Source: Marinobacterium sp. xm-d-530
Lineage (GTDB): Bacteria > Pseudomonadota > Gammaproteobacteria > Pseudomonadales > Balneatricaceae
DNA: 6,379 nt
Reading direction: 5' to 3'
Assembly (NCBI GenBank): GCA_949499045.1
Contig: CATEEE010000102.1
Span: forward strand, 1 to 6,379
Position 1 is the first letter of the stretch. Every line of letters begins with the position of its first letter. Shown here one piece after another: positions 6,341-6,379 of this stretch. Below the pieces are notes generated by a model. It saw only the letters and a program-made list of their open reading frames with translations. It was not told the origin of the DNA and searched no databases. A program made the position numbers and the translations under genes.

Positions 6341-6344
6341 AGAT

Positions 6345-6373
6345 ATTCTATGTGGTTGAGAGCGAACTCTCAA
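6345..6373 (-). promoter_or_regulatory. Candidate sigma-70 promoter for the nrdR-rib operon
   Basis: On the minus strand TTGAGA (6373-6368) and TAGAAT (6350-6345) are separated by 17 bases; each matches five of six consensus bases. The predicted start, about 7 bases after the -10, falls near 6337-6339, inside the stem of the neighbouring terminator, so transcripts starting here would lack one arm and not be terminated. The -35 lies in one arm of an inverted repeat, so part of the match may be fortuitous. Confidence 0.42.
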
Positions 6374-6379
6374 ATCCAC
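6352..6379. repeat. Inverted repeat / hairpin at the right edge
   Basis: GTGG-TTGAGAG (6352-6362) pairs with CTCTCAA (6367-6373) and, after a 2-base bulge (AT), CCAC (6376-6379), with loop CGAA on the plus strand and TTCG on the minus strand: 11 base pairs in all. It ends at the window edge and might extend. No T-run follows on the minus strand. It could be part of a double-hairpin terminator, an operator, or a small dispersed palindrome. Confidence 0.55.

Noticed and set aside
1..6379. Mobile element, CRISPR array, tRNA/rRNA or novel defence-type system
   Set aside because: Every stretch longer than 100 bases is accounted for by a conserved housekeeping gene; no direct repeats in series, transposase, integrase or tRNA-like cloverleaf was seen on either strand.

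Overview
The window is a compact, unidirectional housekeeping cluster on the minus strand of what looks like a gammaproteobacterial chromosome. The order along the minus strand, from right to left, is nrdR - ribD - ribE - ribBA (RibBX type) - ribH - nusB - thiL - pgpA - ribA (cut by the left edge). This order matches the cluster I know from Pseudomonas and related Gammaproteobacteria. The protein sequences (RibD, ThiL, NusB, PgpA and RibA all align readily with the E. coli proteins as I recall them) and the moderate base composition also suggest a free-living, perhaps marine, gammaproteobacterium. I cannot fix the genus from sequence alone.

Right end (6287-6379): two hairpins. One is followed by a T-run on the minus strand and looks like the intrinsic terminator of a gene lying just outside the window (often glyA in relatives; inference). 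A plausible sigma-70-like promoter for the minus strand overlaps this region and would start transcription inside the terminator stem.

Middle (396-6286): eight genes are packed with gaps of 13 bp or less, or with start/stop overlaps, so they are very likely one operon with translational coupling. They encode the regulator of ribonucleotide reductase genes (NrdR), four enzymes of riboflavin synthesis (RibD, RibE, RibB and RibH activities), the transcription antitermination factor NusB, thiamine-monophosphate kinase (ThiL) and phosphatidylglycerophosphatase A (PgpA).

Left end (1-395): an 85-bp leader without a gene separates pgpA from the 5' part of ribA, a true GTP cyclohydrolase II with all three zinc cysteines. 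This gene makes functional sense of the cluster. The RibBA-like protein upstream keeps a good dihydroxybutanone-phosphate synthase domain, but its GTP cyclohydrolase II-like half has lost the zinc cysteines and catalytic segment, so GTP opening must come from the separate RibA. With RibA, the window encodes every committed enzyme of riboflavin synthesis except the intermediate phosphatase.

Three rib genes appear to start at non-ATG codons (ribA TTG, ribD TTG, ribE GTG). I see no mobile element, CRISPR array, tRNA, rRNA, FMN riboswitch or obviously novel system. The most unusual points are the degenerate second domain of RibBA, a roughly 50-residue charged tail on NrdR, and the terminator/promoter overlap at the right end.
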